64,000 bases of DNA from Paralvinella palmiformis (GCA_025642065.1 JAODUP010000128.1:231001-295000), one strand, 5' to 3'. Positions 1-46,689 are shown, numbered from the stretch's first letter. The notes: generated from the letters alone by a model not told the origin. Translations and numbers: made by a program.

Positions 1-835
1 CACCACATTGTGTTAAATCCCTAAAGACACCAGCATTACAGATGGGTACATCTTCGATTACCCCTAATGGGTCAGTAAAAAATCTAGGGGTTATTTTTGA
101 CCAATGTATTAACATGCATGAACATGTCACATCAGTATGCCGAGCTGCCTACTACCATCTTAAGAACATCCACCGTTTAAAAAGATTCTTGACACAAGAA
201 TCACTTGTTACTGTAGCTCATGCCTTTGTTACATCTCGTATAGACTATTGTAACTCCCTCTTATATAGCATATCTGATTATAACATTAATCGCCTTCAGC
301 GAATTAAGAATAGTGCAGCTCGCATTGTAACAAATACTAGAAAATATGATCATATCACCCCAATTCTTCAAAAACTACATTGGCTACCTGTTAGACAGCG
401 TATCCATTTTAAGACTCTGTTAATAACTTATAAATCTATTAATGATATGGCGCCAGAATACCTGTGTGAACTGGTTTCCATTAGAAAGTCATCCCGAAAA
501 CTCAGGTCATCCAGTCAGATACTATTGCAGGTGCCAGTGTCTCGGCTCAAGTCATATGGTGATTGTGCGTTTAGTGTTGCAGCCCCCACTTTGTGGAATA
601 AGTTGCCGGCAAATATTAGAAATTCGTCGACTCTTGGAAATGTTAAGTCTCTTCTAAAAACACACCTATTTAAGGTCGCTTTCACAAATAAATAATTATT
701 ATCTTTTAAATTATTACAGGGTTTTTACAGACATTATTTGGGGTATTATTAAATTACATATTATTTGTACAGCGCCTTTGAATGGCTCCTGCTAGTAAGG
801 GCGCTTTATTAAATATACATTATTATTATTAGTAG
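1..835 (+). mobile_element. CR1/L2-like LINE, 3' end
   Basis: This is the 3' terminal part of a non-LTR retrotransposon that runs off the left edge. It holds the C-terminal part of the reverse-transcriptase polyprotein, then a short AT-rich 3' UTR. Near 770-815 lies a potential stem in which AGCGCC is answered by GGCGCT, followed by an ATT-type tail that merges into (TAG)n. The tail resembles that of the SINE-like element ending near 23390, which suggests shared reverse-transcription machinery. The 5' part lies outside the window. The exact clade (CR1, L2 or a relative) is uncertain. Confidence 0.85.
3..695 (+). CDS. LINE reverse transcriptase, C-terminal fragment (partial)
   Basis: An uninterrupted reading frame enters from the left edge and ends at TAA 693-695, giving at least 230 residues. 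It begins after the catalytic palm with the SVKNLGVIFD strand typical of CR1/L2/Jockey elements. It then has the helical thumb and connection region (SRIDYCNSLLY, RLQRIKNSAARIV, LHWLPVRQRI). It ends with the PTLWNKLP and LLKTHLFK motifs found at the C-terminus of these polyproteins. It is open over its whole length, so this copy is relatively young. The family is recognised from motifs only. Confidence 0.85.
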   Translation, partial: PHCVKSLKTPALQMGTSSITPNGSVKNLGVIFDQCINMHEHVTSVCRAAYYHLKNIHRLKRFLTQESLVTVAHAFVTSRIDYCNSLLYSISDYNINRLQRIKNSAARIVTNTRKYDHITPILQKLHWLPVRQRIHFKTLLITYKSINDMAPEYLCELVSIRKSSRKLRSSSQILLQVPVSRLKSYGDCAFSVAAPTLWNKLPANIRNSSTLGNVKSLLKTHLFKVAFTNK

Positions 836-896
836 TAGTAGTAATTTTAAGAATAAGAATACATCTGCGCAATACACATTATTTGTTGTGTGTGTA

Positions 897-914
897 TGTA
901 TGTATGTGTGTGTT

Positions 915-986
<72 letters not shown>
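897..986. repeat. (TG)n microsatellite
   Basis: About 90 bases of TG dinucleotides, with TGTA and TTTG interruptions at the left end. The His/Thr-rich reading frame on the minus strand is an artefact of this repeat. Confidence 0.97.
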
Positions 987-988
<2 letters not shown>

Positions 989-1134
989 CACATCCTATAC
1001 ATTGTTCTTATACTGTTTGTGAGAGTTTAGTATACCTGAAATAAAGTTATCAAGTTATTATGTTTTCCTCATACCACTGAAACGAAAATTCAGTGATCAA
1101 TGTAAACTACTACATAGTACATACGCAAACATAG

Positions 1135-1205
1135 TACATACCGTGTATACTCGCTTATAAGTCGACCGGCAGATAAGTCGAGGTCACTTTTTGACCCTGT
1201 AATTC
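1135..1205. mobile_element. DNA transposon terminus (decayed)
   Basis: The sequence CCGTGTATACTCGCTTATAA followed by AAGTCGA repeats resembles the ends of DNA transposons that start with a CCGTGTAT-type terminus. A related terminus occurs near 5249. No transposase is visible, and the matching end was not found. It is absent from the corresponding place beside the inverted-repeat arm at 12436, so it lies outside that repeat. Confidence 0.3.
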
Positions 1206-1696
1206 TTTCCTTTTACGATACAGTTTTATTTGCAATGACGCATGTGCACATTTATCATAATCTCTCTCGCTGTGGTCTTTTTCAAGTAAAATCAAACATC
1301 TGTCTCTTTGTTAAACTGTTGGAGGAACATGTCATCATGCAAATCTTCCAAGTGTGAACCAACAACTTGCAAGAGGATGCCCATATGGGAATCAAGCAGG
1401 CAAAAGCTAGGTGTCATTTACCATGTTAATCATTATTACTATAAATATTTATTGCCTGTAACCAGAAACCTATCTAGCTTTGAATATATCGATGATTAAT
1501 AATCTTCAGTTGCAATAAAAAAAATTAATGAATCATTTCCGATCGTTGAAATATCATCTAAAACCAAACAGCCAAAAAATTAACCATGGTGCACTCCTGA
1601 TCTTAGAGTGTCTTCGCAAACCAAGGCTAAATTGCTCTTTAAAAATTATCAATACCTTCTAAACATAACATACAAAAATATAAAGAATTTAATATA

Positions 1697-3590
1697 TTGC
1701 ACAAAAAACCTCAACGTGGATTAAAAGCAACCTATTTTGAAAATATATTGGAAGAAAATAAGTTCAATATTAAGAAAATCTGGAGTACCCTTAACAAAAT
1801 AATACGAAAACATAATGACAAATCTGGACTCTCGAATAACTTTGTAATAAATAACACCCAGGTCGGTGACAGACAGAAAGTCGCTGAGGCTTTCAATATA
1901 TGTTGTTGTTTTTTTGAAAAATAGGACTCCAAACTGGTCTTAACATTCCTAAAGTAATAAAAGTTTTAAATCATTTATGCTCAAACCCACACTCCATAGT
2001 ATATTTCTAACTCCAGTGTCGCAATCTGACGTCTTAAACATAAAACTGAAACCTAAAATCAGCTCTGGTTATGATCGTATATCGACTAAACTTCTCAAAG
2101 CTACTATTAATGAAATACTAGAATCTCTCACTCATGTGATAAATATTTCATTTGAAACTGGAAGAGTACCTAATAACATGAAAATAGCAAAGGTCATCCC
2201 TATTTATAAATCTGCTGATAAGATCCTATTAAAAAACTACAGACCTATTAGCCTACTCCCAGCATTTAGTAAAGTAATAGAAAAACTCATGTATAAAAAA
2301 ATAACTTCATTCCTGAATGCCTATAATTTATTCTTTAAGCACCAGTATGGGTTCCGGGAAAATCACTCAACTGTTCATCCAATTCTCCATCTATTAAACC
2401 AATGCGCTCTATCTATAAATCATCCTGAACTTGAATTTACATTAGCTATAAATTTGTGATCTGAGCAAAGCCTTTGACGTAATCAGTCATGATATTTTGT
2501 TAAGCAAATTACATTGTTACGGAATACGAGGTATTGCGCATGACTGGTTTAAAAATTATTTGACGGATCGTGTACAGTATGTTGAAATTGACGGACACAA
2601 ATCATCACGCTCTCAAATAAAATGCCGAGTTCCTCAAGGCTCAATTCTGGGACCTCTTTTATATTTGATTTATGTAAATGACATATGTTTCTCTTGCAAT
2701 GGTAGCATCCTTTCGTTTGCTGATGATACAACCATTTATGTATCTGACTCGAACATTGATATTCTTTTCAATAATGCAAACCTATTAATTACTTTTCTAC
2801 TTATATGTTTCTGCGCAAATCGACTTTCGCTAAATCCCAACAAAACTAAATATATCGTTATAAGACCCCCATCATAAAACATATATTGATCGAAAACACC
2901 CTCTTGTGTAGAATAGGTAAAGATTGTGATAAAAAGAGGCCAAATTCTTAGGTATTCTAATTGATAAATATTTAACATGGAAACATCATCTATCCCACAT
3001 TAATCAGAAAGTATCTCGAGCATTATTCTCCTTAAAACAAGTTAAACATTTTCTCCCTAAACAATGCATGAAAACATTATACTATTCACTCATTCATTCT
3101 CATCTTTCACATGGAAACCTAGTTTGGGGAAACACGACTCAATCAGCTTTACGTCAGACAATTATGTTACAAAAACGGGCTATCTGTTTAATCAACAATG
3201 CACAACAGCCATACCGACCCACTTTTTCGTAGTTCTCGTATATTAAAGCTCACTGACTTAGTAGAATAGCAGGCAGCACTTTTTGCGTTTGATCTTAATA
3301 CTAAGAAATTACCAATATCGTTTAATGACATTTTCACATTCAATAGAGATCTGCCAAACGCCCGTGTGACAAGACAGTCTGACCATCTGTATGGAACAAA
3401 AACTATAATATATTTGCTAGTAGACTACCGTTGATTAGCATTCCCAGAATATGGAATAAATGGATGAATGTGCTGACTTACCAAACCACACGGAGTCACT
3501 TTAAATATCAACTTAAAATACACCTATTTGACACATACCCAGAAAGGGTGAAATGCTATAACCTACAATGCAGCGATTGTTACCGTTGAA
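1697..3590 (+). pseudogene. LINE reverse transcriptase (frameshifted)
   Basis: The pre-RT segment (1697-1924) has the KIWSTLNKII motif. The RT fingers (1977-2457) show SGYDRIS, KVIPIYKS, NYRPISLLP and HQYGFRENHST. The palm (2458-2877) shows DLSKAFD, VPQGSILGPLLYLIYVNDI and the catalytic FADD box. The C-terminal region (about 2890-3590) has KYLTWKHH and IPRIWNKW in shifted frames. Frameshifts lie between about 1925 and 1977, at about 2455, and at several points after 2877. The catalytic residues are intact but no continuous protein is possible. Confidence 0.85.
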
Positions 3591-3941
3591 GCCGGGTTAT
3601 TATCAACCCAGTTACCTCCCATTTTATTAGTTTTCTGTGATAGACAAAACGACATAGGTCTATACGACAAAATCGTTTATTATTTCAAATAGTAGATTCT
3701 TGTCCTGATGCTTCTCTTTTCTCCTCTTCCCTCTTGTGCTCTTATTTATATTGCATCTTTAAATTATGATTAACGCTAGTATCGCCTCCTTCCGTTTCAG
3801 TGCTGTGATACTCTCGAACACCTCAATCATCCCTCATCCATCATAGGGCCAGTAGTAAGATACCACTAATGGTATACTGATCCTCTCAATTTTCATTTAA
3901 TTATTCATTCAAATCAGTATGTAAGCCTTGTGCTTAATATG

Positions 3942-4000
<59 letters not shown>
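3942..4000. repeat. (AT)n microsatellite in LINE 3' UTR
   Basis: A pure AT run of nearly 60 bases inside the 3' region of the LINE, just upstream of its AAAATAAACC end. Confidence 0.95.
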
Positions 4001-4005
<5 letters not shown>

Positions 4006-4317
4006 ATTGGAAAATAAACCTTACTAAACCTTACTTACTTACCGGTACACTATTTATAATAATGATCACAGTATTTTACATATGACCTTATTGAACTTGA
4101 ATTACTCTAACTTAAATGTTTAACATTTAAGACATAATTTACTATATATGTATGCCTTTTATGGTCAACTTTATATCGCTTAAATCAGATTGGATAACTA
4201 AACAAGCCTAAAAAGATTCAGCAAGTTTATTTCCACCGGTGATGATATGTCATTCCTGATTAAACTTTCTGATCATTCAATACTGACAAAACTTGGTCAG
4301 TTGATAGATTAGATAAG

Positions 4318-4512
4318 TGATGATGATGATGATTGATTGATGCTTTACGGTCACTTTTGTGCACATGGTAGGCTAACTGGGCTGAGAAACCTCCAAAGGT
4401 AATGAACCGAAGTCAAAGATGAAACATCCTTCAGATATGCCCACACCGAGATTCGAACATGGATGGTAATGATCTGTGGTCCAACACACTGCCGTTAGAC
4501 CATGGAGGCACT
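4318..4512 (-). mobile_element. SINE-A copy 1 (tRNA-derived)
   Basis: On the minus strand it has a tRNA-like head, with box A TGGTCTAACGG and box B TGTTCGAATCTCGG. A central domain follows (TCATCTTTGACTTCGGTTCA, then TGTGCACAAAAGTGACCG), and it ends in an (ATC)n tail. It lies within inverted-repeat arm 1. The same SINE sits at the equivalent place in arm 2 (11460-11650), so it was in the repeat before the repeat was duplicated. A true tRNA gene is unlikely, because the head has decayed and no intact cloverleaf is seen. Confidence 0.85.
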
Positions 4513-4849
4513 CCAATTAGATTAAGTAACTAAATTTTCCTAATGAATTAAGTGAACTAATGCAGGTCAAAATGAACAAATTGTTATTCAATAGCAGATA
4601 GTTAAATTTGTTAAAATATATGGATAGAGCTACATTATCTTTTTATGTCAGATCTTAGAATGAGTCAAAAACAGCTAAAGAGCTCCAAACAATTTATATT
4701 TCCAGGGTAATTTGCAATACAATGCTGAAATCCTAGAAACTGTAAGCTCAATGAAACAGCTGCCTGAAAATTGCCAGTACTGCAACATTAAATAATAAAA
4801 ATGGCTATAAAATACAAGTGATGGAATGGACGACAAACGATGTACTCGA

Positions 4850-5240
4850 GTGAGTTTGAACAGAAGATAACCAAATAACTTCTTTGAAAGAAGCCATGAC
4901 TAACCCAAAAGGTTTCTACGAGTATGCTCAGAGCAAAATGAAAACAAAAACTGGAGTCTCAGGTCTGAAGAATGATGAGGGAGAGAAAATATCCAATTCC
5001 CTCACTGAATGAATTCTTCTCATCTGTATTTACCGAATGAGAACCCAGATACATTCCAAATATTCTTGAAAAGGTCATACGAATAGGGATTGATCAATGG
5101 GGGAATATTACCATCAGATTGGAAGCTGGGTCACACATCTCCAATATTCAAGAAGGGCAGCAGAGACAAATTGAGCAACTACCAACCTGTGATTCTCAGA
5201 TCCATACCATGCAAGCTACTGGAATAGCATCCCAGAGGAA
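4850..5240 (+). pseudogene. LINE pol fragment, 5' piece
   Basis: Translation in mixed frames gives FFSSVFTE and PIFKKGSRDKLSNYQPVILRSIPCKLLE, the pre-RT segment and first fingers motif of a LINE polyprotein. Stops and frameshifts abound. It is the upstream half of the element that continues at 6205. The two halves are separated by an inserted DNA element. Confidence 0.75.
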
Positions 5241-5244
5241 ATCA

Positions 5245-6120
5245 TGTAGTATCGTATTTTTCCGTGTATTGCACGCATTCGTGTATAACTTGCACCCCTT
5301 TTTGACCAGAAAAATGTCTGGTAAAAGACTAGTTTTAGAATGTATAATGCACAGGAGAAACCGGGAAAATCTGAAACTGGGTGTGAAAAATATTTATTTC
5401 CATGAAATAAATTCATCTGTTACCAAAAAGAGTAGTAAATAGATCACGACACTGTGGAGACGTCATGAGACTTTTGGACGATAATCGTGGATGGAAAGAG
5501 GGAGGAATTTCAATGGAGGTCACTTTCTTAACGAAAGCTATGTCACAGAAATGGAAAATATCTGAGCCAATCAGGAGCAGGTGTTTTACATTGCCAAAGA
5601 GGAGCAAACATGAACGACAAAGGCGGCAAAACACGATTGTGCGAACTTCCCAATTATCAACCAGGTAAATTTGATCCAAATACAGTTGATTCCATCGGGA
5701 GACAACATCTCTGTGTCCCTGGCTTATTTGACCTGACATTGGCGGCATCCTGACGATGTCAATACAGAGGTGTGCTAGAGGCGAAAAGTATGCCTAATAT
5801 CACCCAGTTTAGACGTGCGATGCACGTGTTAGCACTCCAATTGAGGATATAAAAACACAGAATAAACACACGTGTGGCTTTGTAAAAATTGGGAAATACA
5901 CAGAAATAGATGAAACAACACATACATTATCACTAAAACTTTAATCAAACATTTATCACATAATATTGTATAAGAAAAGGTACGATCAAAGTCAAGATGT
6001 ATTCAGTTTTTTCGGGAACAGGTCTGAAAAAAGCCAGAAACATTTAGTTATGGTGTATACCCCCCCCCCCCACAAAAAAACAAGGAAATAACTGCACTGT
6101 ATACACAGAAGAATACAGTA
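5245..6120. mobile_element. Non-autonomous DNA transposon inserted in LINE
   Basis: The LINE reading is interrupted here. The left end reads CGTATTTTTCCGTGTATTGC. The right end, read in reverse complement, gives CTGTATTCTTCTGTGTATAC, an imperfect terminal inverted repeat. No transposase is recognised inside, although a 107-codon frame (5119-5442) overlaps its left end by chance. Boundaries are approximate. The superfamily is unknown, and the CCGTGTAT start resembles the terminus at 1135-1205. Confidence 0.45.
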
Positions 6121-6204
6121 CTTGTGGGAAAACAACCTACTCACAAATTGTAAACATGTTATTTTAGAGGGAAGGTCACGTGTAACATAATAGTGCCAGA
6201 CTAT

Positions 6205-7040
6205 TGGACATACACTGGACTGAGGGGTGTGGATCAGTTGATTGTATATATCTCGATGCATACAGAATAAGTGGCATATTTGGTGCATGGATCACAGATG
6301 TTCTGACTGGTACTAATGGTAGGAATCAACGGGTTTCAGTTAATGGAATATTTATTAGTCTTAAAGTGATGCTCAGCGACATCCCTTGGGGCAGTGTACT
6401 TGGGTCGCATGTTTGTAAATGATATGTTAAAGGCAGTACATTGATGTTTTCAAATGTTTGCCTATGATACAAAGTTCTACTGAGATATGTGTTCAGCTCC
6501 CTATCAACATTATCTACAAGCAGACTTAGATGATCTAGAGTGATGGTCAGACGAATGGCTCCTAAGATTCATTGCCGACGAATGTAATGGCCTACTGGAT
6601 GTAGTATCCAGATACCAGCCCCACATCTACAAGATCTCAAAAGAAGGTCAAACAATCAATCTACAAGTCACCAAACTGGAGAAGGATTTAGGAATGCATA
6701 TTGACCTGCTGCTGAATTTCAGTGGCCATTGCAAGAAACAGGTCAATAAGGAAATCAGATTCCTTGGGTTGATTAGAACATCATATGGCTAACTAGATGT
6801 ACTTCATTTTTGGCTAAGCTCTAAACATCACTAGTGAGGCCACACCTAGAGTATGATTACAGTTTATCTGCTCCAGTTTACAGAAACGACTGCCTGTTAG
6901 TGGAAAATGGCCAGAGGAGAGCAGGGGAGAGGTCATGAGTTCAAGTTAAAAGAAGGAAAGGGCAGCTAAGGCTATATTTCTCAACTTCTTCTCCTTATGA
7001 ATAAACAATACGTTGAACAGGCTTCCGTCACATGTTGTGG
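6205..7040 (+). pseudogene. LINE pol fragment, 3' piece
   Basis: Several frames give VDCIYLD, WITDVLTG, QRVSVNG and SDIPWGSVLG (the GIPQGSVLG palm motif). These are followed by DDLE.WSDEW, NLQVTKLEKDLGMHIDLLLN and a final NRLPSHVVV. That is the ordered motif series of a LINE reverse transcriptase and C-terminus. A stretch of about 20 codons appears deleted after VDCIYLD, where AFD would be expected. It is dead, and is the downstream half of the 4850 fragment. Confidence 0.75.
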
Positions 7041-7046
7041 TGGCAC

Positions 7047-7170
7047 CCAGCCAGGGTTGGCAGGTTTAACTCGCCCATTGGGCTAAACCCAGGATTAACC
7101 CGGGTTGGGCTAAACCCTCATTTTGGGCTAAACCCTCATTTTGGGCTAAACTGGGTTAAACCAGGGTTAA
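7047..7170. mobile_element. hAT-like MITE end (GGTTTAACCCGGGTT family), copy 1
   Basis: The sequence CAGGGTTGGCAGGTTTAACT is followed by repeated TTGGGCTAAACCCT units. It is related, in inverse orientation, to the element at 14888-15133. Only one end is evident here. Confidence 0.5.
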
Positions 7171-8235
7171 ACTCATTTTTAGATATAATGCACCACTAAT
7201 TGATTGAAGAAAAACCAACTAAATGCAAATTAAACATTTATTGTCTATATTGAGCAAACAAATAACAATATACTACACAAAATTAAAATTTCATTTTGTA
7301 AGTTATGATACATATTTTAAGAGGTAATTTGTCACATGTATTTTACCTGTACAGTATATAATAACTCTATAGTAATCAGATGTAGCAAGAATAACAAAAT
7401 ATTCTACTGGAAAAGGTTTCCATTTCCGGATCAAAGGTTTTAAATCATATTTTCATAAAAAGACCGTGCTGCAGCAGAGACCACATCTATGCGAGATGCG
7501 ATATTTGGTTCGAATTCGGATACATGACATATTTTAAATGAAAAATAAACCTTTTAAAAACCGAATATGTTGATTTATGTATTTCTGAGTATGTATACTT
7601 TGAATGTCATTACTAGTTTGTTGACGTGGGGCCGTCCGATTAGTTTGTCACCGCTGGACCGACGTTGGACCGATATACAAAATTACGTCGCACGGAGTCA
7701 TAGCCGGAACCGTGCTATCTGGGAAGACACTGACCTCTTGGGTTGGTGCTGGTGTTTTCTCACCGGAAAAATACTGCTTTCGGAAAAAAACCACTTTGAA
7801 TTCAAAAACTGAATAAATAGTATACCTGTAGAAAATAATATTTCCTTGGCTGCGGGAACCATAAAATAAAGCATTCTTATAAATGTCAGATTTTCTTTTT
7901 AATCTGATTATAATGTCTATTAATAGACTTAATCCAATATCTTTATTAAACGCTAGCAGCAGTAATTACAACCGAGCTCCCGTCTCTGATACTGATGCGA
8001 GCAGATGATAAATTAAAAACGATCATGAAATTGCTCAGATTTATAATAATATTGATGATGTATGGTTCAGATGCTGAATGCTTGGATCTGTATCAACAAC
8101 GAATACGATTCCGATACTCGGCTTGCCGTTCCGCGTCCGAGCACCGGAAACACCCAAGCTTGGCGCACGCGCGTAGAGTGCTCGGACCTTTATCATCAAC
8201 GAACACGATTCCGATGTTCTGATACGTAACAACAG

Positions 8236-8236
<1 letters not shown>
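7171..8236. other. No gene recognised
   Basis: AT-rich, with no coding motif. A short segment near 7829-7862 (TTCCTTGGCTGCGGGAACCA) matches part of a dispersed repeat also seen near 19470. The frames at 7567-7812 and 7995-8222 show no recognisable domain. Confidence 0.4.
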
Positions 8237-8293
<57 letters not shown>

Positions 8294-8431
8294 CTAATTA
8301 AATAATCTTTTTCCGGGACCGAGTTGAGTTGTCACTTGGGTCGAGTTGTCCGGGTACCATATGCAGGTAAGACTGGGATTCGAACCCAGACGTTGACATC
8401 TGAGGCGGAGTGCGCTACCAACTATACCTAG

Positions 8432-8466
<35 letters not shown>
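8237..8466 (-). mobile_element. tRNA-derived SINE flanked by (TA)n
   Basis: On the minus strand the head has TATAGTTGGTAGCGC (box A) and GGTTCGAATCC (box B). The body contains GACAACTCGACCC and GACAACTCAACTCGG, two related 11-13 base segments. It is bounded by (TA)n runs at 8237-8290 and 8438-8466. It is a different SINE family from SINE-A. No complete tRNA fold is claimed. Confidence 0.6.
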
Positions 8467-8470
<4 letters not shown>

Positions 8471-8639
8471 AAGGTTACATTATCATTTGGATACACAAAA
8501 CTGTTGTCAGATGCCTTAGAATAAATGGAACTGTAACGTGTGATACTTTTTCTAACGAGGCTGTCTTTGTATGCTGTGTAGGAATTAATTTGCTCTGATC
8601 CTTGAATACTAACCTAAATTTGTGACACAAGACTAAGCA

Positions 8640-9046
8640 CTATTTTACAAAAACAACAATTTTATTTAAATACACGAACGTCGAGCTATAGATCTATCTG
8701 CTAGATCTAGTACATGTACGCTATCTCTGGTGACGAACGTTATGGGTGACGATCTGTAAAGTTTATGCTTCCTGCATCCGGTCCCCAGCTACTGAAAGAA
8801 AATATTCAGAATGTATGTCTTGTGAATGATATTATCACTATTATTGCTGGAATTATGCAGAATAGCGACTTCAGTCAAAAGGAAGAGCACACATTTCACA
8901 GAAGTATAATTCAGGGAAGACCTCATCAGCAAGTGAAGTGTTTTATATAACACAATTCGCTGTTATCAACGTATTATCGTCCAACATAATTCCGACTTCT
9001 TCCTGTTTACGTCTAGTCTAGACTAGTGACACAATCCGGAATAAAA
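8640..9046 (+). promoter_or_regulatory. Presumed Aph-1 promoter and 5' leader
   Basis: This is the sequence immediately upstream of the Aph-1 start codon. It has no clear TATA box. The segment 8990-9005 contains CTTCTTCCTG, an ETS-type core, followed by GTCTAGTCTAGAC. TATA-less promoters with ETS sites are common for housekeeping genes. The transcription start cannot be fixed from the sequence. Confidence 0.35.
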
Positions 9047-43774
<34,728 letters not shown>

Positions 43775-43920
43775 AATGTCACAATGTTCACGGTCGATGA
43801 GTGCTTTATTGACCAGAATTGTGGAATAATTTTTGGCCTCGTATATTAACTGTAATCTTTATGCTGTAAGTGATATATGTGTTTGTTTGCATGTACGCAT
43901 GCATGTATGTACGCATGCAC

Positions 43921-43922
<2 letters not shown>

Positions 43923-43951
<29 letters not shown>

Positions 43952-43976
43952 TGTATAGATCCAGACATATAAACAG

Positions 43977-44026
<50 letters not shown>

Positions 44027-44231
44027 GGAAGTGGGATCAAATGCGTTTCCTTCATAAGCCTCCCATATTGCTACCATTATATATTAATCTGCTGTTCATG
44101 CAAGTAATTAATTTTCTGAAGATGGTGTGCCATCTTCTGGTTGAGGGAGATTGTAAACCAAAGACTAATTGTCATCGGATGTCAGAATTTATAATGCCAA
44201 TTAAAACAGTTTCAGTTACCTATACTCCCAA

Positions 44232-44270
<39 letters not shown>
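43923..44270. repeat. (AG)n, (TG)n and (TA)n microsatellites
   Basis: AG run 43926-43950, TG run 43981-44022 and TA run 44238-44268, in or just after the Aph-1 3' UTR. Confidence 0.93.
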
Positions 44271-44272
<2 letters not shown>

Positions 44273-44399
44273 TTACCTGTTTATGGTTCAGTAAGTCTAA
44301 TAATTACTTTCAGCCAGACCCCGGACATGGTGACTTAACAAGCCACTTAACTACTTATCTTCCTTCATTGTCTGTCTCACTTCAGTGAAACCCCCCCCC

Positions 44400-45430
44400 C
44401 TCTCCTCACTCTCCTCTATAAGCCTGTTATATCGGCCATCGATCGACATACCTTGCATTGGGGATTGTATGTTAATTACCAATCAAAGTGCCACCTCATT
44501 GTCTCCTGTTAATTAAACCCATTGAAACATGTCAGTCGAATCGATCTAATCGATCTCGTTACGACATCTCTATTGTATTCAGCATCCCGTGGTCCAGACC
44601 GTTTACATCAGTATCCGGGATGTTAATGTAATAATCGGTGCTCGTTCGCCCGGTTAGGATGCATCACGCGAGGAAATTATTAATATTAAATATAACAATG
44701 CCGATTTAAAAATAATGCTTTATATAGGTCAGGCAATGTCACGGCCTAATAAATTGGTAAATAATTGGTTGGATGAACTTTGTGTCGTTTGCTATGAACG
44801 GCGACTGTTTTCAACAAAAGAAACCCGTTGGGCGATATTTTAGCTTCAAGTCCGTAACACGATTAAAGCACCTCAGAAACACGCTGCAAGAACCACGCTG
44901 TGGTTGTATTCGTTAAAACTGTTTAACTCCGTGTATGTAATCCGGGTTGCGGAAAAAAAGCACAAATGTCCTCGACCCATGTAATCCACAGCACAGAGCC
45001 TGAAATGACCCCCCCCCCCTCCACCCACAGAATCGTGTGATTAGATGTATTTATGGATGGATTATGTGACTGTAACCCTAGATTATATGTGGTGTTAACA
45101 ACGCCTTACGTTTGACCGTAAAGGCTGTACATGGCGTTGACTCACTTATGATATGTGACCGTGTCACTGCGCTATCCAGTATAGGTGGGTACACTAACTA
45201 GATCGGACGAAATATGAAGGATTTCCTTACAATGATGGATAACGGGAGAGATGATCCAGTTTGATGCTAGTGCCAAAAACGAGGTGTCACGTTCCGGGAA
45301 CACTGACGCTGGACGTAGACTAGAAATCGGAGTCAACAAAATTAAATAAACCTAGTTAAGTAGAGTCGGTGTTAATTGTAATAATGTCTGTGCGTAATTT
45401 CCGGTGGAATAAATTATTACTTTATCATGA
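44400..45430. promoter_or_regulatory. Complex non-coding block 8
   Basis: Non-repetitive, moderately GC-rich sequence downstream of Aph-1 with several TTAATTA-type cores (TGTTAATTACC at 44471, GTTAATTAAACC at 44508). No coding frame. It is a candidate regulatory element with low certainty. Confidence 0.3.
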
Positions 45431-45633
45431 CGCTCGTGTTTTATTGAAGTGTGTGTATTTAGTTCAGTTCAGTTTCAAGCGTAACTGTTTAATATAAATA
45501 TGTTTATTTTGAACATGTGAGTGATTTTATAAAAAAAAACAATTTGGTTTAGTTATTACTATTTATATAAAATAACTTAGAAATAAAACGGGAAGTGTAA
45601 TAGAATTTAGCTGAGTGCGTTTGTGTTTACATA

Positions 45634-45671
<38 letters not shown>

Positions 45672-45949
45672 CCTTTTTGGAATTAGTTTACAATTATGCA
45701 TTGTAAATATCTGAACCATTATTTGCTTTTTATTCAAGTCAAATGAATTAGTTTTTCTACCACAAAGTTGTCCGTATGGTAGATGTCCACCTTTAATAGA
45801 ATGACGAGAAATACATGAAAATTAACCTTTAACAAAACAATATTGTGACCTACTGAAAACTGGATAATATATACGTATATATATATATATATATATATAT
45901 TAGGGCAGATTCATTTTCTAACTGATAACGTTTTTTGGACAGACGTGCG
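45431..45949. repeat. AT-rich spacer with two (AT)n runs
   Basis: AT runs at 45636-45669 and 45876-45900 in otherwise AT-rich sequence. Confidence 0.8.
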
Positions 45950-46050
45950 GCCGAATTATGTCTAAAGGATGTTTCATCTTTCACTTCGCCTCATTATATT
46001 CGGTCTATTTAGCGTATCGTGTGCAAAAAACGACTGAAAACAAATATATA
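45950..46050 (+). mobile_element. SINE-A fragment
   Basis: GGATGTTTCATCTTTCACTT, CGCCTCATTA, TTTAGCGTATCGTGTGC and ACGACTGAAAAC match the SINE-A core and end. The head is missing. Confidence 0.65.
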
Positions 46051-46237
46051 AATAATTCGACATAGTAATTACTGTTTAAGTAGTTCCTTTTTACAGCCTT
46101 CCCTTTTAGTCATTATCATGTTATCCTTTCACACTTAAATAGGATATACGTCTTTGGAAGACCATTTCCTATTTCAGGTGAATACCTTGATAACATCTTT
46201 CTGGTGATATAACTACAATTTTTGTCAAAATGTCTTT

Positions 46238-46270
46238 GGTGATGATGATAATGATGATGATGATGATGAT
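46238..46270. repeat. (GAT)n microsatellite
   Basis: GAT-type trinucleotide run resembling a detached SINE-A tail. Confidence 0.85.
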
Positions 46271-46689
46271 AAAATATTTCCCTCTGTTTTCACTCATCAA
46301 CCTATTATGAGATGAGTTTTACAGATCTAGGTATAAACGTGATCGAAATACAGACATTGCCATTGAAACAAATAGATAAACAGGAGGTATTTACTCATAT
46401 ATACACACTGTTGAGATAGTATACTTCTGGGTGTGAAAATACGTTTGTTCGATTCCCTGAATAATCATCCAGATGTACTAGCCATCTGCGATAATATGTC
46501 TGAGTCAGTCCATTTCCCTCACGCTAAATCGCACACACTGGAACTCAAGAACATATACGCAGATAAATACACACGCACACGCACACACAAGTTGAGAAAT
46601 GTTTCAGCAGAAAGGATGTCTTAGATACCGAACTCGTAATCGTACCCGGTCTTTACGAGTGCTTCAGTTCGGTTGAGTTGTCTAGCCTC
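46271..46689. other. No gene recognised
   Basis: Unique sequence without coding motif. Confidence 0.35.

Larger units (their letters stand above)
1524..4037 (+). mobile_element. Jockey/CR1-type LINE, 5'-truncated insertion
   Basis: This insertion is defined by comparison with the uninterrupted copy at 11164-12436. Flanking homology stops after the A-run near 1523 and resumes at CTTACCGGTAC (4038). Inside lie the end of a pre-RT region, a reverse transcriptase and the C-terminal domain. After those comes a 3' UTR with a long (AT)n run (3942-4000) and an AATAAA-like 3' end just before 4037. The reading frame is broken, so the element is dead. Confidence 0.85.
1214..4811 (+). repeat. Inverted-repeat arm 1 (interrupted by a LINE)
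   Basis: Bases 1214-1523 and 4038-4811 match, in inverse orientation and in order, the single block 11164-12436. The two halves total about 1.08 kb. They are separated by a 2.5 kb LINE that is missing from the other copy. Shared landmarks include TACGATACAGTTTTATTTGC at the outer end, a SINE near the middle of the inner half and TGGCTATA at the inner end. It is an unclassified interspersed repeat present in two inverted copies, not a simple transposon with terminal repeats. Confidence 0.85.

Noticed and set aside
809..991. His/Thr-rich minus-strand frame, and similar frames at 19781, 39049, 43846, 50031, 54328 and 55464
   Set aside because: All are translations of CA/TG microsatellites.
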